Assembly: GCF_031191205.1 (NCBI RefSeq)
Contig: NZ_CP133470.1
Coordinates: 69,501 to 133,500, forward strand
Reading direction: 5' to 3'
Source: Haemophilus parainfluenzae ATCC 33392
Lineage (GTDB): Bacteria > Pseudomonadota > Gammaproteobacteria > Enterobacterales > Pasteurellaceae
Length of the DNA: 64,000 nucleotides
Shown here: positions 30,181 to 39,425 of the stretch, piece after piece
How positions within the stretch are numbered: the stretch's first letter is position 1
Layout: each line of letters opens with the position of its first letter
Made by a program: the position numbers and the translations under genes
The notes under the pieces: generated by a model
What the model saw: only the letters and a program-made list of their open reading frames with translations
What the model was told of the DNA's origin: nothing
Databases searched by the model: none

Positions 30181-30642
30181 CTACCCTTCGTAACCGATAT
30201 CTTCGAAAGTTGGGTTTTCTGCGCCTTGTTTGGCTAATTCATCACAAATTTCATTTTCTCGATGTCCTGAATGGCCTTTCACCCACTGCCAGTCAATGTT
30301 ATGGGTTTGAATCGCCTGATCTAATGCAATCCATAAATCCTGATTTTTTACCGCTTTTCCCGTACTCGCTTTCCAATTGTTTTTCTTCCAAGTGTAAATC
30401 CATTGTGTGATACCATTTTTCATATATTGGCTATCGCTATAAAGCGTCACATGGCAAGGTTCTTTTAAGCTATTTAAAGCCTCGATCACTGCTCGTAATT
30501 CCATGCGATTATTGGTGGTTTTAAAATACCCTTTTGAAATATGTTTTTCGTGCTGTTTATAGCGCAGGACAATCCCTATTCCCCCAGCGCCTGGATTGCC
30601 TAGGCAAGAGCCATCCGTAAAAATTTCAATCTGTTTTTGCAT
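30181..30642 (-). CDS. rnhA: Ribonuclease HI
   Basis: Degrades the RNA of RNA:DNA hybrids. 153 residues from the ATG at 30642, matching E. coli (155). The catalytic carboxylates are present: D10 in [12 protein letters not shown], the glutamate in NNRMELRAV, the aspartate in [11 protein letters not shown], and the aspartate near [15 protein letters not shown]. The longer frame to 30702 would overlap dnaQ and lacks family support. Divergent from dnaQ with 59 bases between, the conserved rnhA/dnaQ arrangement. Confidence 0.97.
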   Translation of the reverse strand: MQKQIEIFTDGSCLGNPGAGGIGIVLRYKQHEKHISKGYFKTTNNRMELRAVIEALNSLKEPCHVTLYSDSQYMKNGITQWIYTWKKNNWKASTGKAVKNQDLWIALDQAIQTHNIDWQWVKGHSGHRENEICDELAKQGAENPTFEDIGYEG

Positions 30643-30701
30643 AACTAATTCGAGCTTGTGTAAAATAGACGGTATTTTAAAGGAAACAAATAGGTAGAAC
30701 A

Positions 30702-31463
30702 ATGATAAATCCGGATCGCCAAATTGTACTGGATACTGAAACCACCGGTATGAACCAAATTGGTGCGCATTACGAAGGACATTGCATTATTGAAATTGGC
30801 GCAGTGGAAATGATCAACCGTAAATATACGGGCAATAATTTTCACATTTATATTAAGCCGGATCGTTTGGTTGATCCTGATGCCATTAAAGTTCACGGTA
30901 TTACGGATGAAATGCTGGCAGATAAACCAGATTTCAAAACGATTGCACAAGACTTTATTGAATACATTCGTGGTGCCGAACTGCTTATTCACAACGCCCC
31001 CTTCGACGTAGGCTTTATGGACTATGAATTCCGTAAACTTGGGTTAGATATCAAAACGACCGACATTTGCCTGGTCACCGATACGTTGCAAATGGCGCGC
31101 CAAATGTATCCAGGAAAACGGAATAGCTTAGATGCGTTGTGTGATCGTTTAGGCATTGATAACAGCAAACGCACACTCCACGGCGCGTTACTGGATGCGG
31201 AGATTTTAGCCGACGTTTATTTGTCCATGACTGGCGGTCAAACCAGCTTATTTGATGAAGAGCATGCAGATAGTTCGATTATCCAAACGACAGCCAATGT
31301 TCAAGATCTTCAAAGTGCGGTCAATTTTTCGCAAAATTTAAAAGTGTTACAACCCACTGATGATGAACTCCAAGCTCATTTAGATTTCATTAAATTGGTC
31401 AATAAAAAAAGCGATGGCAAATGTTTTTGGTCAATTCGTACGGGAAATGAAACCCCTCATTAA
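30702..31463 (+). CDS. dnaQ: DNA polymerase III epsilon subunit (3'-5' proofreading exonuclease)
   Basis: The proofreading subunit of the replicase, 253 residues. DEDDh exonuclease motifs are intact: D11 and E13 in [17 protein letters not shown], and the H and D of [15 protein letters not shown]. After the nuclease domain, QTSLFD is a good beta-clamp-binding motif (QxxLF), and the tail reaches the polymerase alpha subunit. An uptake signal is embedded in the linker (31313), where it encodes SAV and harms nothing. Confidence 0.97.
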   Translation: MINPDRQIVLDTETTGMNQIGAHYEGHCIIEIGAVEMINRKYTGNNFHIYIKPDRLVDPDAIKVHGITDEMLADKPDFKTIAQDFIEYIRGAELLIHNAPFDVGFMDYEFRKLGLDIKTTDICLVTDTLQMARQMYPGKRNSLDALCDRLGIDNSKRTLHGALLDAEILADVYLSMTGGQTSLFDEEHADSSIIQTTANVQDLQSAVNFSQNLKVLQPTDDELQAHLDFIKLVNKKSDGKCFWSIRTGNETPH

Positions 31464-31508
31464 TCGGTTATCTATTAATCAGATAAACATAAAAAAAGAA
31501 AAAAAAGA

Positions 31509-31537
31509 TTGACGGTTCTAACGTTCATCATTATTAT
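31509..31537 (+). promoter_or_regulatory. Promoter of the tRNA-Asp pair
   Basis: TTGACG (31509-31514), a 17-base spacer and TATTAT (31532-31537), 14 bases before the first tRNA-Asp. Confidence 0.7.
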
Positions 31538-31551
31538 ACCCAGCACTTAGC

Positions 31552-31628
31552 GGAGTGGTAGTTCAGCTGGTTAGAATACCTGCCTGTCACGCAGGGGGTC
31601 GCGGGTTCGAGTCCCGTCCATTCCGCCA
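31552..31628 (+). tRNA. tRNA-Asp (GTC), copy 1
   Basis: 77 bases including CCA, with anticodon GTC in the CTGTCAC loop and a standard cloverleaf. Identical to the copy 104 bases downstream. Confidence 0.98.
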
Positions 31629-31655
31629 ATTTAAAACTTGTCTTAATATACTCAC

Positions 31656-31732
31656 GGAGTGGTAGTTCAGCTGGTTAGAATACCTGCCTGTCACGCAGGG
31701 GGTCGCGGGTTCGAGTCCCGTCCATTCCGCCA
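31656..31732 (+). tRNA. tRNA-Asp (GTC), copy 2
   Basis: Same 77 bases as copy 1, separated from it by 27 bases of unrelated spacer. The two are transcribed together from the upstream promoter. Confidence 0.98.
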
Positions 31733-31749
31733 ATTAAGCCGAGATAATG

Positions 31750-31772
31750 AAGCACCTGAAGGTGCTTTTTTT
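31750..31772 (+). terminator. Terminator of the tRNA-Asp pair
   Basis: Stem AAGCACCT / AGGTGCTT with a two-base loop and seven T. Confidence 0.8.
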
Positions 31773-31844
31773 ATGCCCGAATTTTACCTGCCAGCCAACA
31801 TTCGCTATAATTAACCAAATTTACACTTTACAGAGATATTTTTT

Positions 31845-33365
31845 ATGACAACTCCTGTCGTTGCCTTAGTGGGTCGCCCAAACGTAGGCAAATCCACCCT
31901 ATTCAACCGTTTAACCCGTACTCGTGATGCGCTTGTTGCTGACTTCCCTGGTTTAACTCGAGATCGTAAATACGGCCATGCCAATATTTCTGGCTATGAT
32001 TTTATTGTGATCGATACCGGCGGTATTGATGGCACAGAAGAAGGCGTTGAAGAAAAAATGGCGGAACAATCCTTATTAGCGATTGAAGAAGCCGATGTAG
32101 TGCTTTTCTTAGTGGATGCGCGCGCAGGTTTAACGGCAGCAGACATTGGTATTGCCAATTACTTACGCCAACGTACGAATAAAACAACCGTCGTGGTGGC
32201 GAATAAAACTGACGGTATTGATGCAGACTCACACTGTGCAGAATTCTATCAATTAGGCTTAGGTAAAATTGAACAAATTGCGGCATCACAAGGTCGTGGC
32301 GTGACTCAATTAATGGAGCAAGTACTTGCCCCTTTAGCGGAAAAATTACAAGAAAACGAAGCAGAAAATGACCGCACTTCTGATGAAGAAGAAAAAGATG
32401 AATGGGATCACGAATTTGACTTCGATTCAGAGGAAGATACGTCATTAATTGATGACGCATTAGACGAAGAACTTGAAGAAGAACAAGATAAAAATATTAA
32501 AATTGCGATTGTAGGCCGTCCAAACGTCGGTAAATCCACATTAACCAATCGTATTTTAGGTGAAGATCGCGTGGTCGTTTACGATATGCCAGGCACAACA
32601 CGCGATAGTATCTACATTCCGATGGAACGCGATGGGCAACAATACACCTTGATTGATACAGCGGGTGTGCGTAAACGTGGAAAAGTACATTTAGCCGTTG
32701 AGAAATTCTCTGTCATCAAAACATTACAAGCGATTCAAGATGCAAACGTGGTGTTACTCACAATTGATGCGCGTGAAAACATTTCAGACCAAGATCTCTC
32801 TCTACTTGGCTTTATCTTAAATACAGGACGCTCACTCGTGATCGTCGTGAATAAATGGGACGGCTTAGATCAAGATGTGAAAGATCGCGTCAAATCTGAA
32901 TTAGATCGCCGTCTTGATTTCATCGACTTTGCCCGTGTGCATTTTATTTCTGCTTTACACGGCAGTGGCGTGGGGAATCTTTTTGATTCGATTAAAGAAG
33001 CTTATGCTTGTGCGACACAAAAAATGACGACGTCCCTTCTCACCCGAATCTTACAAATGGCAACGGATGAGCACCAACCACCAATGATTGGCGGTCGTCG
33101 TATTAAATTAAAATATGCTCACCCAGGTGGTTATAACCCACCAATTATCGTGGTGCATGGTAACCAAATGGATAAATTACCGGATTCGTACAAACGTTAT
33201 TTATCTAATTATTATCGTAAGAGTTTGAAAATTATTGGTTCGCCAATTCGCTTGCTATTCCAAGAAGGTTCAAACCCATTCGCGGGTAGAAAAAATAAAC
33301 TCACACCAAACCAATTACGTAAACGTAAACGCTTAATGAAGTTTATCAAAAAAGCGAAACGCTAA
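31845..33365 (+). CDS. der: Ribosome biogenesis GTPase Der (EngA)
   Basis: A tandem-GTPase protein needed for 50S assembly, 506 residues. Two full G domains are present: G1 loops GRPNVGKST at residues 9-17 and again near 224-232, with DTGG/DTAG switch II and NKxD motifs (NKTD, NKWD). A C-terminal KH-like domain follows. The linker between the G domains (about 168-215) is unusually acidic and holds an exact uptake signal (32371). The last 22 bases, stop included, are duplicated in tandem directly after the gene. Confidence 0.97.
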   Translation: MTTPVVALVGRPNVGKSTLFNRLTRTRDALVADFPGLTRDRKYGHANISGYDFIVIDTGGIDGTEEGVEEKMAEQSLLAIEEADVVLFLVDARAGLTAADIGIANYLRQRTNKTTVVVANKTDGIDADSHCAEFYQLGLGKIEQIAASQGRGVTQLMEQVLAPLAEKLQENEAENDRTSDEEEKDEWDHEFDFDSEEDTSLIDDALDEELEEEQDKNIKIAIVGRPNVGKSTLTNRILGEDRVVVYDMPGTTRDSIYIPMERDGQQYTLIDTAGVRKRGKVHLAVEKFSVIKTLQAIQDANVVLLTIDARENISDQDLSLLGFILNTGRSLVIVVNKWDGLDQDVKDRVKSELDRRLDFIDFARVHFISALHGSGVGNLFDSIKEAYACATQKMTTSLLTRILQMATDEHQPPMIGGRRIKLKYAHPGGYNPPIIVVHGNQMDKLPDSYKRYLSNYYRKSLKIIGSPIRLLFQEGSNPFAGRKNKLTPNQLRKRKRLMKFIKKAKR

Positions 33366-33388
33366 TATCAAAAAAGCGAAACGCTAAT
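33345..33388 (+). repeat. Perfect 22-bp tandem duplication across the der stop codon
   Basis: 33345-33366 and 33367-33388 are identical and directly adjacent. The unit covers the last codons IKKAKR, the stop and two more bases. The duplication leaves Der unchanged but adds a second, untranslated copy of its 3' end. Confidence 0.9.
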
Positions 33389-33397
33389 CTTAACAAA

Positions 33398-33442
33398 CAA
33401 AGAGCGGTCAAAAATCACTGTGAATTTTGACCTCTCTTTTTA
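33398..33442 (+). terminator. Terminator of der
   Basis: A 16-base stem with one mismatch (AAAGAGCGGTCAAAAA with TTTTGACCTCTCTTT) then T-rich sequence. The arms resemble the uptake signal but are not exact. Confidence 0.75.
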
Positions 33443-33606
33443 TTATAAAAATAACATCAAAACCACATTAAAAAATAAGCAACATAAAGTTATCGGTTTG
33501 TTTTTTTGATGAATTTTAATTTTCAAGTAGTATTATAAAAATATAATTTACATTATTTAAAAGAATGTTTAGACTAAATTTTAATCCATCCAAAGAACAG
33601 TCAAAT

Positions 33607-34692
33607 ATGAAAAAATGTAACATCATTTTCTTACTTATCCCGCTAATTACGACTTGCGGGGTTAATTCATTTTCAGCATCAGACCGTAACGATACTCAAA
33701 CGCTTTCTGCACCCAAAGCCTTTGACCCGAAACGCACAGAATATACCTGTGCCACATGGACACCGCCGCCCAACACTGATGTCGAAGCCGAGCAATGGTA
33801 TCGGGCAGCAACCTTACTCCATGCCAAAAGTTGGCGCAGAACTGTGCAAGAGTTACAGGATATGGTGATTCTGTACGAAGCGGCGGCAGGTCGCGGACAT
33901 TACCGTGCCATCAACAATCTCTACCTGCTCTACACCGGCACCCAAGGAGCGATGGGGGACTTGTTTGACCAACGTCCCGACTACGCCCGCAAATGGTTGC
34001 ATTACGGCTTGGAGAAGGATTGGGCGATGGCATACTATTGGCTGTTTGATGCCTTGTATGAAGGCCATGCTGGCTACCCTTACACCCCGGAACTCGGCCT
34101 TGCCTACCTGCAGAAGGCTGTGGAATTGGGTGTACCGTTGGCGCAGTATGAATTGGCACGGATTTACGAAAAAAATCTCGACAATTCAAAAACCGCTCAA
34201 CTGCTGTTTGAGTGCGCTGCCAAGCAGGGGTTTTCAGCGGCAATGAAGGAATTATCTTCGTTTAAAGCCATTGATGGTGATCAGAAAGAATCCTTGCGGT
34301 TAATGCACAATGCAGTGCGCTATGGAGGAGAAAGTGGGGGAGAATCGGCTTCACGTTTGAGTCACGTTTATGGTAAAACGAAAGCCTATATGAAGGAATT
34401 CGCCTCCACCCTAACTGATCCTGTCCGTGAAACAGCTTACAACGAGTTGTATACAGCACTTACAGGCACAGATACCAAAAGCGGCAACCCCTTCTACACC
34501 TTCCCACGCCTAGACGAAGTCCTGCCCCTGCCACCCGCCAAAACCCACTGGAAAGGCATCTACTCTGCGATGAGCAAGGAAGACGCAGCGTTCTACCAAA
34601 ATCCACCTGACACCGCCGCCCTTGCTGCCGATATTCTCAAACGCGGTATCGTCAAAAAAGAAGACGTATATTGGCCACCGCGCAAGGATTAA
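33607..34692 (+). CDS. Exported Sel1/TPR-like repeat protein (DUF6396-like), probably horizontally acquired
   Basis: 361 residues from the ATG at 33607. The N-terminus MKKCNIIFLLIPLITTCG is a signal peptide with a near-lipobox (ITTC; Thr at -1 is unusual), so it is periplasmic or lipidated. The middle carries Sel1-type helical repeats (LYEAAAGRGHYRAINNLYLLY, LAYLQKAVELGVPLAQYELARIYEKN). The C-terminus PFYTFPRLDEVLPLPPAK...DVYWPPRKD resembles DUF6396 proteins known mainly from Neisseria. Base composition is visibly GC-richer than the neighbours and the gene has no uptake signal, which supports import. The 33565 start has no better ribosome site. Function unknown. Confidence 0.75.
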   Translation: MKKCNIIFLLIPLITTCGVNSFSASDRNDTQTLSAPKAFDPKRTEYTCATWTPPPNTDVEAEQWYRAATLLHAKSWRRTVQELQDMVILYEAAAGRGHYRAINNLYLLYTGTQGAMGDLFDQRPDYARKWLHYGLEKDWAMAYYWLFDALYEGHAGYPYTPELGLAYLQKAVELGVPLAQYELARIYEKNLDNSKTAQLLFECAAKQGFSAAMKELSSFKAIDGDQKESLRLMHNAVRYGGESGGESASRLSHVYGKTKAYMKEFASTLTDPVRETAYNELYTALTGTDTKSGNPFYTFPRLDEVLPLPPAKTHWKGIYSAMSKEDAAFYQNPPDTAALAADILKRGIVKKEDVYWPPRKD

Positions 34693-34707
34693 TCGTTAAC
34701 AAGCATT

Positions 34708-34762
34708 AAAAAGGCGGTCAGATTTTAAAAGCAATTTGCTTGAAAATCTGACCGCACTTTTA
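34708..34762. terminator. Nested bidirectional terminator between the Sel1 gene and hpt
   Basis: A perfect 13-base outer stem (34714-34726 with 34743-34755) encloses a second small hairpin (34729-34741). A-rich sequence lies to the left and T-rich to the right. The right arm is an exact uptake signal (34751). Confidence 0.75.
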
Positions 34763-34781
34763 TGTTTAAAATATGACTAAA

Positions 34782-35321
34782 TTATTCGTCTATAACCACT
34801 TTGCCAATATAGCCTAAGTTACGATAGCGTTGTGCGTAATCAATACCATAGCCGACAACAAATTCATCCGGAATAGAAAAACCAATCCACTCAACGGGCA
34901 CTTCCACTTCTCGGCGAGAAGGTTTATCTAATAAGGTACAAATCGCCAAGCTTGCAGGATCACGTAAATTTAAAATGCCACGCACTTTTTCTAGGGTATA
35001 ACCTGTATCAATAATGTCCTCAACAATTAGCACGTGTTCATTACGAATATCGCCTTCAAGATCTTTCGTAATTTTCACATCGTGATTACTTGTCATTCCG
35101 CTACCATAGCTTGAAGTGGTCATAAACTCTACTTCTACCGGTAATTTTAATTCACGCACCAGATCAGCCATGAACATAAATGAACCGCGTAAAAGCCCGA
35201 CGACAATCAGTTTATCAATGGCTTTTTGTTGATAAAAATGCGTAATTTCCGCGCCAAGTTCAGCTATGCGACTACGGACATCCGCTTCTGAAATCATAAT
35301 ATCAACGTGGTGTTTTTTCAT
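34782..35321 (-). CDS. hpt: Hypoxanthine phosphoribosyltransferase
   Basis: A purine-salvage enzyme of 179 residues (E. coli Hpt 178) converting hypoxanthine plus PRPP to IMP. The PRPP-binding loop is [16 protein letters not shown]. The family opening [18 protein letters not shown] and the [11 protein letters not shown] flexible loop are present. Upstream lies a strong terminator ending a small transcript (35362-35397), so hpt needs its own promoter in the 40 bases before the gene, or read-through. Confidence 0.96.
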   Translation of the reverse strand: MKKHHVDIMISEADVRSRIAELGAEITHFYQQKAIDKLIVVGLLRGSFMFMADLVRELKLPVEVEFMTTSSYGSGMTSNHDVKITKDLEGDIRNEHVLIVEDIIDTGYTLEKVRGILNLRDPASLAICTLLDKPSRREVEVPVEWIGFSIPDEFVVGYGIDYAQRYRNLGYIGKVVIDE

Positions 35322-35361
35322 GGTCTTTCCTTTTTAATTTAATCGTTTGCGTATTCTACAA

Positions 35362-35397
35362 TAAAAAAGGCTGAAGTTTAAACCTTCAGCCTTTTAA
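35362..35397 (-). terminator. Strong intrinsic terminator of the putative small RNA
   Basis: On the minus strand AAGGCTGAAG and CTTCAGCCTT form a perfect ten-base stem with a seven-base loop, followed by six T and ATT. It is 125 bases past the pmbA stop and is better placed to end the transcript that starts near 35461. Confidence 0.85.
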
Positions 35398-35461
35398 CCC
35401 TAACGAATTTACTTTCTACTCTACCTGTTGAAGCAATCTGCAATCGCTACTAAACAGATGT
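35362..35461 (-). ncRNA. Putative Fur-regulated small RNA (HrrF/RyhB-type), about 100 nt
   Basis: Between pmbA and hpt there is no ORF, but a complete transcription unit on the minus strand. A Fur-like box (35495-35513) abuts TTGACA (35488-35493). A -10 candidate TACTAT lies at 35466-35471 (TATACG overlaps it). About 100 transcribed bases follow, including a six-pair hairpin around 35431-35450 (AGCGAT / ATTGCT), and a strong terminator ends the unit. This is the layout of iron-starvation sRNAs such as RyhB. A Fur-regulated sRNA named HrrF is known in H. influenzae, but I cannot confirm identity by alignment here. The transcription start is estimated from the -10. Confidence 0.6.
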
Positions 35462-35465
35462 GCGT

Positions 35466-35493
35466 ATAGTAGCAGAAAGAAATCATCTGTCAA
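35466..35493 (-). promoter_or_regulatory. Promoter of the putative small RNA
   Basis: Perfect -35 TTGACA (35488-35493), 16-base spacer, -10 TACTAT (35466-35471, four of six). Read on the minus strand, away from pmbA and towards hpt. Confidence 0.6.
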
Positions 35494-35494
35494 T

Positions 35495-35513
35495 AAGAAT
35501 TATTATCATTTTT
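35495..35513 (-). promoter_or_regulatory. Fur-like box before the putative small RNA
   Basis: AAAAATGATAATAATTCTT matches 14 of 19 positions of the Fur consensus. In the 7-1-7 view TGATAAT-A-ATTCTTA matches 13 of 15. It directly adjoins the -35 element, so Fur-Fe would block RNA polymerase. Confidence 0.6.
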
Positions 35514-35523
35514 ATAAATTTTA

Positions 35524-36879
35524 TTAATTCCCTGAGATTTTCATCTTGTTGAGCAAGATTGAACCTGTTTGGATATTGGAACGATGCTCTATATCATCTG
35601 ATACCGCAATAATATTTTTCAACATATCTTGTAATTGACCTGCAATGGTAATTTCGGCAACCGGATATTGGATCTCGCCATTTTCCACCCAGAAACCGGC
35701 TGCGCCACGAGAATAATCCCCGGTCACAATATTGACACCTTGTCCCATGACATCGGTAACCAATAAACCAGTGCTCATTTGACGTAAAAGTGCGGTCAAT
35801 CCGCCCGTTAAATTTGGTTTCACGAGCCAGTTGTGAATACCGCCTGCATGCCCAGTACTTTGCATGCCCATTTTTCTACCGCTGTAACTGGTGAGCAAAT
35901 AGGTTTGCAACACGCCATCTTGAATAATTTCAAGATTCTGTGTGCGAACCCCTTCGCTATCAAAAGGCGTAGAGGCTAAACGTCTTAACAAATGAGGACG
36001 CTCACTGATTTGGAACCAATCTGGCAATACTTGTTTTCCAAGATGATCGAGCAAGAAACTGGATTTGCGATATAAGCTGCCGCCACTAATCGCGCCCGTT
36101 AAATGAGAAATTAATCCTGTGGCCACATCATTTAAGAAAATCACGGGCACTTCGCGCGTGCTTAATTTCTGTGGATTTAAACGCGCGATCACTTTTTTCG
36201 CGCAATTTTGTCCTACCCAATCCGCGGAAGAAAGCGCATCAAACTCACGTGAAACCGTGTACTCGTAGTCATTTTCCAGTTGATCTAGCTCTCCACCAAT
36301 CACCGAACAAGATAAAGAATAGCGGCTAGATAAGTAACTTTGTAGCATGCCGTGTGTATTGCCATAAACACGCACGCCAGTATGTGAATTAAAACTTGCA
36401 CCGTTACTATTCACGATTTTAGCATCGTATTCCAACGCTGATTTTTCAGCCTCTAAAGCTAATTTTGTAGCCTGTTCAACATCAACACTTGCCCCATGAT
36501 AAAGTTCTAAATCGGGCGCTTCAAAAGCCATTAGTTCTTTATCTGCTAGCCCTGTGCAATCATCTGGTGAGGTATATTTTGCAATAGCGAGCGCGGCTTC
36601 AACGGTGTTTTTAATCGCTTCTTCACTTAAATCTGAAGTAGAGGCATTACCTTTTTGTTGGCCTAAATAAACGGAAATACCTAATGCCCCATCGTTAGTA
36701 AATTCAACATTTTCAATCTCTTGCAGACGGGTTGAAACCGATAAACCACTCACTTTTGTAACGCCAACTTCTGCGGTGGCTCCCGCTTTCTGGGCGGTTT
36801 CAATCGCAAAACTGACTGCATCACGCAATGTTTGCTCTTGAGATTTTAAAAGTGCGGTTAAATTTTCTGCTGTTTTCAT
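35524..36879 (-). CDS. pmbA: Metalloprotease PmbA/TldE
   Basis: A subunit of the TldD/TldE metalloprotease that processes modified peptides such as microcin B17 and acts on CcdA. 451 residues from the ATG at 36879 (E. coli PmbA 450). Conserved features include [32 protein letters not shown] and the C-terminal [28 protein letters not shown] core. In this family the partner TldD holds the zinc site; tldD is not in the window. Divergent from darP, as in E. coli. The frame to 36909 has no start support. Confidence 0.95.
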   Translation of the reverse strand: MKTAENLTALLKSQEQTLRDAVSFAIETAQKAGATAEVGVTKVSGLSVSTRLQEIENVEFTNDGALGISVYLGQQKGNASTSDLSEEAIKNTVEAALAIAKYTSPDDCTGLADKELMAFEAPDLELYHGASVDVEQATKLALEAEKSALEYDAKIVNSNGASFNSHTGVRVYGNTHGMLQSYLSSRYSLSCSVIGGELDQLENDYEYTVSREFDALSSADWVGQNCAKKVIARLNPQKLSTREVPVIFLNDVATGLISHLTGAISGGSLYRKSSFLLDHLGKQVLPDWFQISERPHLLRRLASTPFDSEGVRTQNLEIIQDGVLQTYLLTSYSGRKMGMQSTGHAGGIHNWLVKPNLTGGLTALLRQMSTGLLVTDVMGQGVNIVTGDYSRGAAGFWVENGEIQYPVAEITIAGQLQDMLKNIIAVSDDIEHRSNIQTGSILLNKMKISGN

Positions 36880-36967
36880 GGTGATAATCCTATTAAAAAT
36901 TTGCGCCATTTTATCTTATTTTGAAAGTTTATGCTAAAATGCACCAAATTTTTCATAAGGTAACAGA

Positions 36968-37504
36968 ATGGCAAAACGGAAGAAAAAAGAAGCCTTTGAT
37001 TGGGAAGATGAAGACCAAGAAGAGATTATTTGGGTAAGCAAAAGTGAAATCAAACGCGATGCTGAGGATTTAAAACAGCTCGGCGAGAAATTGGTGAACT
37101 TAACCAAAGCAAATCTGACTAAGGTTCCACTAGACGATAGCTTGAAAGATGCCATTGAATTAGCACAACGCCTGCAAAAAGAGGCGCGTCGTCGCCAATT
37201 GCAATACATCGGTAAGCTCTTACGCTCAATTGATGCAGAGCCTATTCGTGAAGCTTTAGAAAAAATTGAAAACAAACATAATCAGCAACAAGCTATGCTG
37301 CATAAGTTGGAAATCTTACGTGATGAATTGATTGCAAAAGGTGATGCGGCTCTGACTGATTTGTTAAATGAACATCCTTCTGCAGATCGCCAACAATTAC
37401 GTAATTTGATTCGTGCAGCACAAAAAGAGAAGGAACAAAATAAGCCGTCAAAAGCTTATCGCGAGATTTATCAGATCTTAAAAACACTCATTTTAGAAGA
37501 CTAA
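36968..37504 (+). CDS. darP: Ribosome biogenesis factor DarP (YjgA)
   Basis: A 178-residue, highly charged helical protein (DUF615) that associates with late 50S precursors. Typical features are the basic start [35 protein letters not shown], and the [28 protein letters not shown] segment. Length agrees with E. coli YjgA (183). The divergent pmbA/darP arrangement is conserved in gammaproteobacteria. Confidence 0.94.
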   Translation: MAKRKKKEAFDWEDEDQEEIIWVSKSEIKRDAEDLKQLGEKLVNLTKANLTKVPLDDSLKDAIELAQRLQKEARRRQLQYIGKLLRSIDAEPIREALEKIENKHNQQQAMLHKLEILRDELIAKGDAALTDLLNEHPSADRQQLRNLIRAAQKEKEQNKPSKAYREIYQILKTLILED

Positions 37505-37585
37505 AATACCGCTATTTTTGACCGCACATTGTGTCAAAAAAGTGCTATGATTGGCTACCCTTTTAGAAAGGAAAAAACGTTATTT

Positions 37586-38194
37586 ATGAATATTCGTTGG
37601 AATATTATTTTAGGTGTCATCGCCCTCGCTTTATTAGGCTGGTATTATTCGCTTAATCAAGATCATAGCGATTTACAAAGCCTCATTAAAAAGCCTGATA
37701 GCCCAGAATACGTCGGTAATAAAATGGAAACCACTGTATTCTCACCTGAAGGTAAAAAACAGTATCTCGCGATTTCCGACAAAGTGGAATATTACACCCA
37801 AGACGGCCATACGGATTTTATTTCGCCGTTAGTCTATCTTTTTGATGTCTCTTTGGACAATAAAGATAAAGAAGCGAAAACCGATAAAATTCAATTAGAA
37901 AAACAAAATTGGAAACTTAGCGCGAAAAAGGCAAAATTAACGAAAGATCAAATGCTCTATCTTGAAGGTGGCGTGATTGCCGAGAGCCTTGATCCGTTAT
38001 CTCGCCTACAACGTGTTGAGACTGAAGCCGCAGTAATTAATTTAAAAACACAAGACATTACTTCCAATACACAAGTAAAAATTAACGGATTAAACTTTAA
38101 CTCGAGTGGATTGAACCTCGTCGGAAATTTACGTCAGCAAGTTGCAACTCTAAAGGAACAGGTAAAAACATATTATGAAATCAACAAACAATAA
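37586..38194 (+). CDS. lptC: LPS export ABC transporter periplasmic protein LptC
   Basis: A bitopic inner-membrane protein that passes lipopolysaccharide from LptBFG to LptA. One N-terminal helix (about residues 7-23) precedes a periplasmic beta-jellyroll. 202 residues from ATG 37586 (E. coli LptC 191). The frame opening at 37529 lacks a ribosome site. It overlaps lptA by 20 bases, so the two are coupled. First gene of the lptC-lptA-lptB-ptsN-rapZ operon. Confidence 0.94.
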   Translation: MNIRWNIILGVIALALLGWYYSLNQDHSDLQSLIKKPDSPEYVGNKMETTVFSPEGKKQYLAISDKVEYYTQDGHTDFISPLVYLFDVSLDNKDKEAKTDKIQLEKQNWKLSAKKAKLTKDQMLYLEGGVIAESLDPLSRLQRVETEAAVINLKTQDITSNTQVKINGLNFNSSGLNLVGNLRQQVATLKEQVKTYYEINKQ

Positions 38195-38693
38195 AATTCT
38201 GCTTTTAACGGCGTTAATGATGACTTCTTTGTCTGCTTTTGCGTTAAAAGACGATACCAATAAACCGATTAATATTGTCTCAGATAATCAATCTTTAGAT
38301 ATGGAGAACAGCGTAGTAACCTTTACGGATAACGTTGTGATTACGCAAGGTTCCATTTTGATTAAAGCCAATAAAGTAGTCATTACTCGCCCACCAGAAA
38401 ATTCAGGTAAAAAAGAAACTGTTGAAGCATTTGGTAGCCCTGTTACCTTCCACCAACAACTTGATGATGGTAAGCCTGTTGACGGTAGAGCGAATAAAGT
38501 TCACTACGATTTAGGCACTGAATTCTTAACATTGACCGGTAATGCTGAATTAAAACAATTAGATAGCAAAATTAACGGTGAACGCATCACTTATGATGTG
38601 AAAAAACAACAGTTAAAAGCCAATGGTAATGGAAAATCACGTGTGCAAACCGTCTTAATTCCGACCCAATTACAACAAAAAGGTAAAAAATAA
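38175..38693 (+). CDS. lptA: Lipopolysaccharide transport periplasmic protein LptA
   Basis: The periplasmic bridge protein that carries LPS from LptC to LptD. 172 residues: a Sec signal peptide (about 1-23, ending SAFA/L) and an OstA beta-jellyroll (PINIVSDNQSLDMENSVVTFTDNVVITQGSILIKA...). The lysine-rich end (LQQKGKK) is as in homologues. It begins inside lptC and ends three bases before lptB. Confidence 0.96.
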   Translation: MKSTNNKILLLTALMMTSLSAFALKDDTNKPINIVSDNQSLDMENSVVTFTDNVVITQGSILIKANKVVITRPPENSGKKETVEAFGSPVTFHQQLDDGKPVDGRANKVHYDLGTEFLTLTGNAELKQLDSKINGERITYDVKKQQLKANGNGKSRVQTVLIPTQLQQKGKK

Positions 38694-38696
38694 CCG

Positions 38697-39422
38697 ATGT
38701 CTGTATTACAAGCTGAATTTCTCGCAAAAAGTTATAAGAGCCGAAAAGTGGTTTCTGATGTGAGTTTGACCGTAAACTCCAATGAAATTGTTGGCCTACT
38801 TGGTCCAAATGGTGCAGGTAAAACCACTACTTTCTACATGGTCGTCGGTTTAGTGCGTCATGATCAGGGAAAAATCACCATTGATGGCGATGATATTAGC
38901 GTATTACCTATGCATGAACGTGCTCGTCGAGGAATTGGCTATTTACCACAAGAAGCCTCTATTTTCCGTCGTTTAACGGTGTATGAAAATCTTATGGCGG
39001 TATTAGAAATTCGCAAAGATCTCACTGCAGAACAACGCAGAGAGAGAGCGGATGAGTTAATTGATGAATTCAACATTGGACATATTCGTGATAGCCTGGG
39101 ACAATCGCTTTCTGGTGGTGAACGTCGTCGTGTGGAAATTGCACGCGCCTTAGCGGCAAATCCTAAATTCATTTTACTAGATGAACCTTTTGCGGGTGTT
39201 GACCCTATTTCGGTGACGGATATTAAGAAAATCATCACGGATCTCCGTAATCGTGGCTTAGGCGTGTTAATTACCGACCATAACGTACGCGAAACCCTTG
39301 ATGTTTGTGAACGCGCTTACATTGTTGGTGAAGGGAAAATTATCGCGACCGGCACACCGGAAGAAGTCATGAATGATGAGCACGTCAAACGTGTCTATTT
39401 AGGCGAACAATTTAAACTATAA
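38697..39422 (+). CDS. lptB: LPS export ABC transporter ATP-binding protein LptB
   Basis: The ATPase that powers LPS extraction by LptFG, 241 residues as in E. coli. Walker A is GPNGAGKTT near residues 36-44, the ABC signature is [15 protein letters not shown], Walker B is [12 protein letters not shown], and the switch histidine is in [11 protein letters not shown]. Only three bases separate it from lptA and three from ptsN, so it is in the middle of a tight operon. lptF and lptG are not in the window. Confidence 0.97.
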   Translation: MSVLQAEFLAKSYKSRKVVSDVSLTVNSNEIVGLLGPNGAGKTTTFYMVVGLVRHDQGKITIDGDDISVLPMHERARRGIGYLPQEASIFRRLTVYENLMAVLEIRKDLTAEQRRERADELIDEFNIGHIRDSLGQSLSGGERRRVEIARALAANPKFILLDEPFAGVDPISVTDIKKIITDLRNRGLGVLITDHNVRETLDVCERAYIVGEGKIIATGTPEEVMNDEHVKRVYLGEQFKL

Positions 39423-39425
39423 CCG

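Noticed and set aside
33905..34246. Two 110-residue ORFs inside the Sel1-like gene
   Set aside because: Open only because of the higher GC; the main frame has the signal peptide and repeats.
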